Shown here in pieces: positions 23,104 through 33,200 of a stretch of DNA of 64,000 nucleotides. Numbering within the stretch: the stretch's first letter is position 1; each line of letters begins with the position of its first letter. The notes under the pieces are model-generated. The model searched no databases, had not been told where the DNA came from, and saw only the letters and a list, made by a program, of their open reading frames with translations. This DNA comes from Phanerodontia chrysosporium (Eukaryota; Basidiomycota; Agaricomycetes; Polyporales; Phanerochaetaceae). The DNA lies in assembly GCA_001910725.1 (NCBI GenBank), contig MJGA01000017.1, forward strand, positions 558,001 to 622,000, written 5' to 3'. A program made the position numbers and the translations under genes.

Positions 23104-24903
23104 ATGTTCACTCGGCTCCTGATCACAGTATCCCTTGCCCTGCTTCAGCGGCCTCGCCGTTGGTAATCCGTAACAGTCCTATCACCCTGCCTCTCACGCG
23201 CCGCATGAACGTGACCGGCACGAAAAACATCCTCGAAAGGGATCAGGTTCGAGCAAAAGGCTTAGGGCAGACAGGTCGACCAAGATCCCCTCGTCAACAA
23301 AGGAGGCGGCGGCGGCAGCCTCCACATTCCCCGTCCCTGCCACCAACCTGGCTACCATATATACCGCCGAGGTGCGCAGTATTCTGTGCTTAAATGCACT
23401 GGGTGGCTGATAGCGTTGCGACCCGTCGTCAGGTTCTAGTGGGAAGCTCTGCTCAGGCTTGTGAGTATATTGCGATCTTCATTCTCAATATTTGCAGGGC
23501 TGACAACGCGCTTTTTGCCATCCCCAGTCAACCTTATCATCGACACCGGGAGTTCTAATACCTGGGTAGGCGCAGACCTCGGAAACGCCCTGAGAGATAC
23601 CAGCACCACAAGGGAGACTGGCGAGCTAGTGGCAAGTCGCTCGTCTGTTGATGCAGGTGCCCGGCTCACCCTAAGTTTAGGAAGTTACCTATGGATCCGG
23701 CTTTGTATTCGGTAGGTCGAGCTACTGCATTTTGCCCTATGGTTATCTGACACGAGGGCAAGGTCGCGTTGTTGAGGATCAAGTCGCGCTGGGAGACCTC
23801 GTGATCTCGAGTCAGACGATTGGATCCGCCCTCTTGTCTGAGGGTTTCCAGGGCGTCGACGGTATCGTTGGGTGAGTTTTCAATCACGCTATGCGGGTAC
23901 AGAATGGTCGTAACCGTGATGTCTAGCATTGGGCCAACCGACCTCACCGAAGGTAATGGCTGATTCTCCATAATGTGACTGTGCGCTGATCAGTTTACCG
24001 TCAGATACGACTACTGGCCTTGGCACAGTCCCTACTGTGACCGACAACGCATTCGCGCAAGGACTCATTCCGACGAAGGAGATCGGCATTTCCTTCGCAC
24101 CGAGCAACTCGACCGATGCTGTCACCAACGGCCAACTGACGTTTGGAGGTATCGACCCCAATGCGTTCATTGGCGACATCACCTTCGTGTAAGGGTGCCC
24201 CCTTATTCGTGCACCCACACTCACAAACCTCGCTATAGTCCCATCACGTCCACATCTCCTTCCAGCGAGTTCGTTGGAATTGATCAAAGCATTACCTATG
24301 GCACCGCGAACACGCCAGTCCTGGCCCAGACGGCGGGCATCGCAGACACGGGCACGACGCTCATTTTGATTGCTTCCGGTCAGTAGCCTCTGGCGCTCCT
24401 TGGCCGAACACAATTTAATCTTGCGCGACAGATGCTTTTGCGACGTACCAGGAGCTTACCGGGGGCGTGATGGACGAGAACGTCGGCTTGCTGAGCATCA
24501 CGCCTGCCCAGTTCGCGAACCTCCAGAGCTTGGTCTTCAACATCGGTGGCGTGCGTACCGTGCAAGCACTGCATCCCTGGAAATGAAAGCTAACGACCCC
24601 TTAGACGGCCTTCGAGCTCACGCCCAACGCTCAGATCTTCCCCCGCACCGTGAGTCCACTGCCTCGCCGCAGATCCAAGCTGCCGAACGATACTGACCAG
24701 GCCCTTCTGCAGCTCAACACCGCGCTTGGTGGCACCGCGACGACATTTTCCTCATCGTCGGTGACCTTGGTACCAACTCAGGATCTGGCATGGACTTCAT
24801 CGACGGTTTCAGCTTCCTCGAGCGGTTTTTCTTCGTCTGGGACTCGGGCACCCCACGCGCTGGCTTCGCACAGACGCCGTTCACGTTTGCTGAGGTAAAC
24901 TGA
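23104..24903 (+). CDS. Secreted aspartic protease 2 (pepsin A1, polyporopepsin-like)
   Basis: Tandem duplicate of the gene at 19900, with the same 11-exon plan: 23104-23371, 23433-23460, 23528-23631, 23681-23711, 23763-23871, 23927-23952, 24005-24188, 24239-24378, 24432-24550, 24605-24649, 24713-24903. Catalytic motifs are NLIIDTGSSNTWVGA and GIADTGTTLILIAS, with flap VTYGSGFVFG. The third intron starts with GCAAGT (GC-AG), where copy 1 has GTGCGT. Single bases are missing near 23143 (in the signal peptide), 23274 (propeptide) and 24736 (last exon), none shared with copy 1. The signal peptide resumes in the next frame as SAASPLVIRNSP. I read it as a working gene with sequence errors, though recent pseudogenisation is possible. 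Confidence 0.84.
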
Positions 24904-25401
24904 GATTCCTGCAGCGAGGGGAAGAGAGCAAAAGTTGTGCGCTTCGTTATGTACAGATGGCTTCGTAGTCGACGCATGATATACATGATTGACGTCCAAT
25001 TCGCTGAACCAGATCCATGCTCGTTTGCTCAGGCCAGCTATTGACAGTCCTCCAGTATGACAGCCCGAACGCCTGAGGCAGATCCATCGCGGACAACAGA
25101 TCTGGGTCGACATACTACACATATCTTGCAACAGGCGGTGATAATGATGCATACATATCTAATATTCACACAGCCCAGTCCAAGAGCCGACAGTATTATA
25201 CCGATCTGACGTACGTCGTACACCGCAAGAAATCGAAAACAACAGACCGAAGCGACAAGGAATGCATATTGCGGATGGTGGTGCCGACTGACTCTTCCTT
25301 TTTGCAACCCCCGACCGTAAACACCGCCAGACAAACACTCGTACTGAAACTGTTGCTGGCTGAGAAGACGATGAATGGCTGCCCACTAGCTAGCTGATGG
25401 C
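24904..25401. other. Convergent intergenic region
   Basis: About 500 bases between the 3' ends of protease 2 (+) and the Tra2-like gene (-). No gene seen. Confidence 0.5.
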
Positions 25402-26311
25402 TTAGTAGCGGCGGTCATCGTAGCGGCGATCGTAGCCACGGTCGTAGTTCCTGTCGTAGTCGCGGTAGCCACGGTCGTAATCGCGGCTGCGGTAGTCGTC
25501 GTCGTAGGCACGGCGAGCACGGGGAGGGCCGTAGTCATCGTAGCCTCCGCGAGGTCCGCCACGAGAGTAGCGGCTGTCGTACGGCCGTGGGTCGTAAGGG
25601 CGTTCATCTGCGCGGGCTACATCAGGTGTAGGAAGTACTCTTATACTAAAGCGAGTGACCTACATTCATGGCGCTTGGGCGGTCCGTAATACCTGCCAGG
25701 AGTAGGAGTCCTAGCACGACCCCGACGAGCCTTGTCGTGTGTCAGCTACAGTCGCGGGAAACGCGTCTTTGGCACTCACTTTGGTGACTGTGATAGTCTT
25801 GCCCATCAGGTCAGTATTATTGAGGGCGGTGATAGCAGCATCCGCCTCTTCTGCAGTCTCCATTGTAACAAACCCAAATCCGCGCGACTCACGCGTATGC
25901 GGGTCATACATCACCTGCGCCTTCTGCACCTGCTCGGGATCAGAACAAACTCGGAAGGGCTAAACGAAACCAACATACGCGGCCGACCTTGGCGAAAGCC
26001 TGCTCGAGGTCGCGGGTGTCAACGCGGCTGCTCAACCCGGAAACGTGGAGGTTGTTCCCAGGGTTGGAACCACCATCACGACTACGAATTCGTTCAGCAA
26101 CTGCATGTCATGACACAGAATGGACTTACCCTCTGTCATCGCCACCGCGAGCTGGGCTGCGGCTCCTGCTGGAACGGCGGGGAGGGTGATCACCCTGATC
26201 ACGGGGAGGAGAGCGGGAGTTCGACCAGCCCTGATCATCGCGGGTACCGTTGCTCATGGGGGCATCGCCAGTCGGGATGCTGATGCCACCGCCGTTGGAC
26301 GCGGGACCCAT
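25402..26311 (-). CDS. Transformer-2-like SR-related RNA-binding protein (RRM)
   Basis: Exons 26311-26130, 26081-25979, 25929-25780, 25730-25664, 25616-25402, all joined in frame. The N-terminus is an RS-type region (PPRRSSRSRSPARGGDDRG). One RRM follows, with RNP2 NLHVSGLS and RNP1 RGFGFVTM, plus a helix DTRDLEQAFAKVGR. The C-terminus is a long Arg/Tyr/Asp/Gly tail (DYDRGYRDYDRNYDRGYDRR and similar units) ending at TAA. This RS-RRM-RGY layout is that of Tra2/TRA2-like splicing regulators, which bind GA-rich exonic enhancers in the nucleus. The first Met with an open frame was taken as the start; an upstream exon cannot be excluded. Confidence 0.88.
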
Positions 26312-27152
26312 ATCTTGAGACTGCCAGGCTGCAGGGACGAGGACCGTGAAGGAATGAAGATGTTACGTCAGGGTCGGTCATGTCGGGCGGCGGAGAGGTG
26401 GGAAGCTGAACGCAGGTTGGAAGTCGAATCCATCCAAGGTGGACGAGCAGACCATGGAGGCGCGGCGCGTCGCCAGTCCTCGCAATGCTACGGTCGTCGA
26501 CGAGAGAGTAGAAATGGATTTGAAAAGACGGCCTTCAGCCGACAGACGACGACGCAACAAGGCGAACGGAGCCGTTCAAGAACTGGTTCGGGGCAAAGTG
26601 CTGGGGCGGACGAACATCGACAAAACGCGCTCTCCTCGTCGTCCTGGTGCTCGCGGCGGCTGATGCTGAGGACGTACCGTCATCCATCGTGAATGCTTGC
26701 TGGTTGTCGAGGGTTTCGATGTCGACGTCGGACGAGGTGGTGGTGGGAAACAAGCCTCGAAATATTCGTCGTTCGTGCGGGGTGTTTCACGGCGGGGGGC
26801 GACCAAACAACGCCAAACCGAGGGCCGACGCCGCCGGTGGCGCACGGACCCCCGCCGTTACGTCCGGCTGCAGCACACCACCGCCGTTGCCGAGGGAGAG
26901 GAAAATATACAATATATTGGCGAAAAATACGGACAGTTTGCCCTCGTCGTGAGCACCAGCGAGCGAGCTCAACGTCGCGTCGGCGATGACCTGCGACACC
27001 GCCGGAATAGACCGGCTCGCTTATTCCAGGTCCAGGGTCGCGGCGCGCCGGGCCCAGCGAGTACGCCTCTTTTCCTCCCTCAACATCGACGCTTTCTCAT
27101 CCGCTCCCACCCCCATCGTCGTCGTCGACCTCGCCGAGCAGCACAAAATACC
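26312..27152. other. Divergent promoter region
   Basis: About 840 bases between the Tra2-like gene (-) and COX6 (+). It is open in several frames on both strands, but no ORF has a domain or good splice signals, so I treat it as a bidirectional promoter with 5' UTRs. Confidence 0.5.
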
Positions 27153-27610
27153 ATGATGCGCACCCAGATGCTCGCCGCCGTCCTCCGCGCCCGTCCCGTC
27201 GCTGCCCGGGCGGCCCCCAAGTTCGTCCGCATGTCCTCGAGCGCACACGGACAGGAGACCTTCGAGGCGTTCACTCAACGCTACGTCAACTTCTTCGAGA
27301 ATGCAGAGGACCTCTTTGAGGTCCAGCGCGGCCTGAACAACTGCTTCGCCCACGACCTCGTGCCCGCTCCCGCTGTGGTGGAGGCTGCCGTCCGCGCTGC
27401 CCGACGCGTCAACGACTTTGCGACCGCTGTTCGCGTGTTCGAGGGTGTCCGGGAGAAAGTTGAGAACAAGCAGCAGTACCAGGCGTACCTGGATGAGCTC
27501 AAGGGCCTCCGTGAGGAACTCGGTATGCACTACAGTCCAGGTCGTTCGACTTCTCGGAATTCATGTCGCACGTAGGCATCAACACTGTGGAGGAGCTTTA
27601 CCGCCAGTAA
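27153..27610 (+). CDS. COX6: Cytochrome c oxidase subunit 6 (subunit Va)
   Basis: Nuclear-encoded subunit of mitochondrial complex IV. Exons 27153-27522 and 27576-27610 (GTATGC..GTAG intron). The precursor begins with an Arg/Ala-rich targeting sequence (MMRTQMLAAVLRARPVAARA). The mature part carries the typical subunit Va segments FTQRYVNFFENAEDLFEVQR, GLNNCFAHDLVPAPAVVEAA and RRVNDFATAVRVFEGVREKV, and ends LGINTVEELYRQ. The length of about 134 residues is normal. The frame is open upstream as far as 26697, but Met 27153 fits the mitochondrial leader and family length. Confidence 0.95.
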
Positions 27611-28573
27611 ATATGGGTTGACTCCGTAGAATATTGGTACGTTGGTGTTGTGTCTCGAACGCGTGTCCTGCTCACGTCTCTCATAGCAGAATATATGCAT
27701 GGACAGAAATTCACATCATTCGTGTTTTCATCCTATTCCCTCGGAGCATCTCCGCCGCGCCCCTCAGTAGAACAGGTTCGGACTGCACTGCACTGGACTA
27801 GGCAGCTCGCTCACTAGCGAGTCATCGAAAGGCAAGTGTTCGCAATGCTTCCCCGGTTCCCGAGCATGCCCTCTACTACGCCTGTGATGGGATCTGCAAA
27901 TCCTCCACAGTCCCCTTTTGAGCTTCATACTCCGGTTTGCAATCCCGAGCCTCCGTTTCGTGTTGTCGTGAGCGCTTGTCCCCGTTGCCCGACACCCACC
28001 GCGCAGGGCTAGGTGGCCAGATGCATATATTCTCATGGCATGAATACAAGACTCGCCTCTCCGGTGTCCCGCGCGAGCCTCATTTCAGTTGCCTGCGAAT
28101 CTCGCGATTGGAGTCATCAGGGAGTTGGCTTGCTTTTGAAAGGTTAGACCACTGCAATTATTTCCACCCTCGCCTAGGCATCCGCACTAGTGTTAGGAGG
28201 TAAGGCGTACGCACCTTGTGTATACGTCTATCTCATGACCCTCACTCCCGACCTCCCGACACATACTAACCGATGGGCTGACCATCGCATAGTCGCGGCT
28301 ATACGCATACCTTCTCCGGCACACTTTGCATGTCCCATGGGCCCGGCCAACCCGATCGGCCTTCATGCGCAAACAGCTGGAGGTAACACCTGGATCTTCA
28401 GACAGGCAGTGGCCCTATCATACTTCACACCGCTCGTATGACGTCAAAGATGAGTATAGGTGTTATGTGGAGTATAGCATATGTGCATACGTGATACTTT
28501 CGGTCGTCTCATAGTGAAGGAGCGAGTCAAAACGGCTCTATAATGATGGTATATACGACAGTCAGCATCCCCG
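27611..28573. other. Convergent intergenic region
   Basis: About 960 bases between the 3' ends of COX6 (+) and histidyl-tRNA synthetase (-). No gene or RNA recognised. Confidence 0.5.
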
Positions 28574-30709
28574 CTATGCGAGCTTGCCTGTTGACCAGCC
28601 CTGGTATGTTGGCGTGCTCTTTATCCAATCAATAAGCTCAGCGCGCTTGATCTTGATGCCCTTGTCGTCGTTCTGGACCTTGCGCTTCTCGCCGTTCACG
28701 ATCTCCCAGCGCTGCTCCTTGACGGTGACAAGCCCTGCTTGATCTCCTCTTCGCCGAGGATCACGGCGAACGGCACCTCGTCTCGCTCGCCCGCCGTGAA
28801 CTGCGCGGGCAGCTTCGCCTTCTTCTTGAACATGAAGTCCGTCTGTCCTTGGCGTCAACATCCGGTCATCGCAAATCGGCAAGCAACACACCTTGATGCC
28901 CGCCTCGCGGAGCTCCTGGACGAGCTGCAGACGCTCGGTGAGGAGGCCGTCGCCGGCGGCCATGACGTACGCCATCGTGTCCTTGCTGCGCATACCGCGC
29001 TCGACCCACTTTGGCCAGACGATCGCGAAGATGCGGTCCATGCCGATGGACACACCGACGCACGGCAGCTGCGCAGCCTTCTTGCCCTCGCCCGCGGCGG
29101 CGGCGGTGAACATGCCGACGAGGTTGTCGTAACGCCCGCCGGCCGCAATCGAGCCGACGCCGACCTTGCTCTCGTCGATCTCCTCCTCTTCCTCGTCGCC
29201 GTTCACAGGCTTCTTTTTCTTCTCTTCTTCGGCTCGGGTGCTGGCGCAGGCGCAGGTGCAGCGTCGGAAGGCGCGGCGAACGCGTTCGAGGCGGTGAAGC
29301 CCGGTGGTGCGGATGCCTCGGTGATAGCCTCGTAGATGATGCCAGTGTAGTAGTCAAGACCGCGTGCAAGGGACATGTCGAACGAGATCTGGTATGTGTT
29401 TGAGCACATAGATGCGTGAAAAAGGAAATGATACCACGGACCTTGTCGACCACTTTGTACGCCTCAAGGTACTGGAACAAGATGCCCATCTCCTCGATAC
29501 CGAGCTTCGCGCTCGCGTTGCCCATTAACGCGTCGTCGGCACGAAGCTGTTCGAGGAGCCCTGGTCCTCCCTTGTGTTTCACGTACTCGCCGATCTTGTC
29601 AGCAGTGGCAGGATCGAGACCTTTCTCCTCGGTCATCTCCTTTTTGACATCCACCCACGCCATCTACAGACGCATTAGACGCACACCAGCGACCGACTCC
29701 ACAGCGGGACGTACCTTGTCGAGCTTGTCGACCGCAGACGAAATGGTACGAATTTTGTCTGATGGCACTCCACACACTTCGAAGATGCCATCGAGAATTT
29801 TGCGGTGGTTGAGCTGTAGGACTTGAGCACGGCATTGAAAGCTGCTCGTCGTGGCGTACCTTGACCGTAAAGTCGCCAACCTCCAGGCGCGTAAGGATAG
29901 TGCATAGCAAGCTGATGATCTCAGCATCTGGTATCATGGTGTCGTACGCACCCGCGATATCGAAGTCCTGCCATTATAAATGAGCGTCGGTAGGCGATAG
30001 AGATAAGAGGTACGCACGGCTTGGGAGAATTCACGCATACGGCCCTTGGACATGACTGGGTTGTCTCTCCGGTAGACCTTGCCGATCTGCCAGAGCTTCG
30101 CTTGGGTGGTGGCGCCGTTCATAGCTAGGTACCTTGCCAGAGGGACAGTGTGGTCGTATCTGAGGGCAAGCTCCTCGCCACCTTGGTCTTTGAGGTCGAA
30201 GATGAGCTTCGCGTCCTCGCCGTACTTGCCCGCGAGGATCTCCTTGCGCTCGAAGACGGGCGTGTCAAGGCAGGAGCCGCCATATGTCGTAAAGCAGTCC
30301 TTGAGAATGCGCTCGATGTGCTCGCGGCAGTGCATCTCGCCGGGGCCGTAGTCGCGAGTGCCCTGACAGCCGTCAGCTCGCGCGAAGAGTCTGCAAAGCG
30401 TGCGGTGCGCACCTTCGGTGTCTTGAGCAGGATCCGCTCCTTCTTCTTCCCGCCCTCCTTCGACGACCCGCCAGACAGCTGTCCGAGAGTCCTCTTCAGC
30501 TCTCCAAGCTTCTTCTTGACCTCCTCCACGACCGATGCCTCCGCCTGCTGCTTCCGGAGGTCATTGAGCAGAGCACTCTGCTCCGCAATCTGCGCGGTCA
30601 GAGATTCGACTGTCGCCATGTTTCGTGTAAAGTGTAGGATGGGTGCTCGTGCAGGTCTGAAGAGGTGGGTAACAAGGGATCGATGAGGCAGTGTGCGAGA
30701 TGCGAACAT
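28574..30709 (-). CDS. HTS1: Histidyl-tRNA synthetase, cytosolic and mitochondrial forms
   Basis: Charges tRNA-His. Exons 30709-30413, 30362-30018, 29967-29860, 29813-29715, 29663-29442, 29388-28892, 28842-28574. Met 30619 gives the cytosolic form, which starts with a WHEP-like helix ([20 protein letters not shown]). Met 30707-30709 adds 30 residues rich in Arg/Ser/Leu without acidic residues ([20 protein letters not shown]...), a mitochondrial presequence. Class II marks: [17 protein letters not shown] (motif 1 area), [20 protein letters not shown] followed by [15 protein letters not shown] (motif 2), ARGLDYYTG (HisA) and GGRYD. The frame slips once near 29230 (GAGCCGAAG, where GAGCCCGAAG fits) and once near 28731 (GGCTTGTCACC, where GGCTTGGTCACC fits). 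In an essential gene these are most likely sequencing deletions. Confidence 0.95.
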
Positions 30710-31495
30710 ACAAGAAATTCGCTCGCACTGGGCGAGACTGACTCCAGAGATCAAAATCGTTATCTTATCTTCCAACGGAGGCGTCTAGATGCTACCTTCG
30801 TGGCGGCCACGTGCTTTTCTGAAATACGACCTTCGATCTAACTGCAGACCGGGCGTGAGGCCAATGTGTGTGCGGAGAATGAGGAATCCACACGAATCGA
30901 CAGCTATCAATGCGAGCTTGTGCAACGCACGTGCTCGGGAAGCCGCATCCTCGCGCCAGTGTGGTATAACCATCTGAGCGGAGGACGAGTCTGTCCGAGT
31001 CAGGAGCTCCATGTTGTATTGACCCTTTAACCATGCTACACGATTTTCCTGGGTGATATCGTTCACGTCACATTTGTGGACCACTCATTCTGTTGTTCTT
31101 AAGTCACGGCACGTCGGAGTGTACCCAAGATGCCGTGTCAGTCGGTCTGTCGAACACCATCAAAAGCGAGGCTTCCAAGCTTCAAGCGTTAAGTTGCAAG
31201 GTAGCGTGGCGGGAAACAGGCGACCCTTCCTTAGGTGCAGCATTTCTAGATCAACGAGTTTTTCCGGTCCGTGTCGTATATATATGTTCGCATCCACGGA
31301 GTCTTACGCAGACCGAACTCCGCAGCCGACGGTTAGATGCACCATTACATGAACGGTGCTGCTGGCTCAACAGTCGTTCGAGTTTATAGATCATGGAGAA
31401 AAACACAGGGTCGATGCCAGATTCTGTGAATAGTTGTTGTTTCCGTGAGTAGTCTACAGATTGTCTTCCATCCGTTGTCATGTGCTGTGTTCCAT
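30710..31495. other. Intergenic, nothing recognised
   Basis: About 790 bases between the ankyrin gene 3' end and the synthetase start, both on -. It should contain the synthetase promoter. Confidence 0.45.
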
Positions 31496-32351
31496 CTAGT
31501 CATCGTCTTCAGAGCCAGATCCAGATCCAGGTTCGTCATCGTCGTCATCGTCTAGGAAATGTGTAATATGAGAAATGGCATAATCGATGGAGAGACTGCA
31601 TTAGACGCACCATTGACTACGTCCTCCTGAGCCCGCGTTGCCTGCGCCCGCGCCTTCCGAATGAGTTTGACCGTCTCCGTGTCGCCGTCAGGGACTAGGT
31701 CAAGAGCAGTCTCGCCGTTCTTGTCCTTGATGCTGGACGCCAGTTAGTGCGGGATTGCCCAGGACCACAGAGGGGAGACGCACAAGGTATCGGCGCCTGC
31801 CTCAAGCAGACTCTCGACTATGTATCGTCGCTGTTCCGGGTCTTGGATCTTCATCGCCAAATGCAGCGGGGTGGCACGCTCTATGCGGTTGATGGGGTCG
31901 ACGTCGCACTCGTCGTGCGAGAGGATGTGCTCGAGCACGTCGGTGCTACCCAGCGAGGCGCTACCGGCGCAGTCAGTCCGCTGTATCCGCCGCAGGGCCA
32001 AAAGTATTACATACGTACGCGTAGTGTAAAGCTGTTCCGTGCATGTCTACATCAGGCTGTGTGCATGGCGGCTTCGCTGCAGACTCGACGCACCGGTGTT
32101 CCCCAGGCTGGTCCCGTGGGTCAGTCGCGTGCTAGGTGGAAGTATGTGCACACAGACGCACCCGTCCTGGTAGTTGATGTCGAACCCGCCCTTCTCAAAC
32201 AGCTCCAGCAGCATGTCCTCGTTGTCGTCGCGCGCTGCGGCGAGCAGGAGCTCGTCTGCGCATGGTCAGAGCCTCTTCAGATACAGACGAGCCGTCATGG
32301 CCAAGAGCAGAGCTCACTGTTGCTTGCACCCTTCGTGTCTTCGTCAGCCAT
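31496..32351 (-). CDS. Small ankyrin-repeat protein (YAR1-like)
   Basis: Exons 32351-32318, 32255-32162, about 32031-32019 (small, start uncertain), 31960-31784, 31732-31611, 31551-31496. The protein starts MADEDTKGASN and shows ankyrin repeats: LLLAAARDDNEDMLLELFEK, ALHYAASLGSTDVLEHILSH, ATPLHLAMKIQDPEQRRYIV and KDKNGETALDLVPDGD. It ends in an acidic tail (DDDDDDEPGSGSGSEDDD). The size and acidic tail resemble fungal Yar1-type ankyrin proteins, which chaperone ribosomal protein Rps3 in yeast; this assignment is by resemblance only. The second and third exons do not join in phase (GAC-GG before, AC-ATG after), so one base may be wrong near 32162 or the small exon is longer than drawn. Confidence 0.8.
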
Positions 32352-33200
32352 GGCGAATCTGGATGTAGCCCGAGAGGCAAGAGGGGATTGTCGATCTCGA
32401 TGGATGTTGTCAGTCAGCAAGAGGGCTCGGTGACCCGCCCCGTCATCCGCGTATCGCAAGCGCCCGTACACGCTCGCGGAGTCGCGGACCTTTCACACCA
32501 GACGCCAACTGAGCGCTTTTATTGACCTCGCCGAGCGCCTGCCTCCCGAAGCCTCCATAACACACAATCGCTATTCTCGCGCCTTGTTATCTCGCTTGCT
32601 CATCTATTGCGAGGCACGACGACAGTCAGGTTTGGATTGCCGGCAAACTCCGATTAGCATGATGCGCCATCAGATGCGCCAGGCAGGGCAAAGCGCCAGC
32701 TCGTTTGACTCTCACGGCGACCACCGCGTAACTTGTCCCTCGCATCACAAGGCCGCAGCTGACCAGCGGGGTGCTCGACGCGCCGGCCAATCTAACGTTA
32801 CGGTGACCAGCGGTGGGCTTGGCGAGGTACCGTGAACGATTGACGACCGCCGCTCGACAGGCACAGCCGCCGCCGCGCTGTTATTCCGCGTGCGGACCCG
32901 CGGGAGACTGCATTGCTCATCATTGTGCGGGACGCTGTGCGATGCCGGGGCACACGGCAGCACGCACGAGTGTTCATACACGGGTCAATCGACCATACCG
33001 GGCGGCACGCGCTGTCCAACGCTTGATGCATCAAGGATCCGCCCATGTGCACACCGCGTACGCCAGTGCGACACGTCCGCTCGCCCACGGATAGTCAGCG
33101 GACGCGGACGCGCCTCGGTCTCGTAGGCGCTGCTGTACAAAAGGCTGCAGACCGTCCGTCGTGTCTCCATCTTGCCTGGCATAGCACTGACCAGCTCGAG
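32352..33200. other. Intergenic with conserved 30-base element
   Basis: Divergent region between the ankyrin gene (-) and nuclease A (+). It contains at about 32659-32688 a 30-base block found again, inverted and exact, at about 58061-58090. Confidence 0.5.
32659..32703 (+). repeat. Dispersed element, copy 1
   Basis: The first 30 bases match 58061-58090 on the opposite strand without a mismatch, and similarity continues for about 15 more bases with two or three differences. Both copies are open in one frame reading M-M-R-H-Q-M-R-Q-A-G. Each lies next to one nuclease gene, upstream of A and downstream of B. Confidence 0.6.

Larger units (their letters stand above)
18650..24960 (+). repeat. 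Tandem duplication of a protease gene with its promoter
   Basis: Two direct units of about 3.1-3.3 kb, roughly 18650-21780 and 21990-24960. Each holds a long upstream region, a TATA box 76 bases from the ATG and an 11-exon protease. Exons are identical in length apart from single-base gaps, while introns and spacer have diverged strongly, so the duplication is not recent. Confidence 0.75.

Noticed and set aside
18650..24960. Repeat-induced point mutation as the cause of the broken protease copies
   Set aside because: RIP makes C-to-T changes, but the defects here are single-base deletions at homopolymers and the coding text is otherwise clean.
26697..27152. Upstream extension of COX6 from an in-frame ATG
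   Set aside because: Would add about 150 residues with no family match before a good mitochondrial leader.
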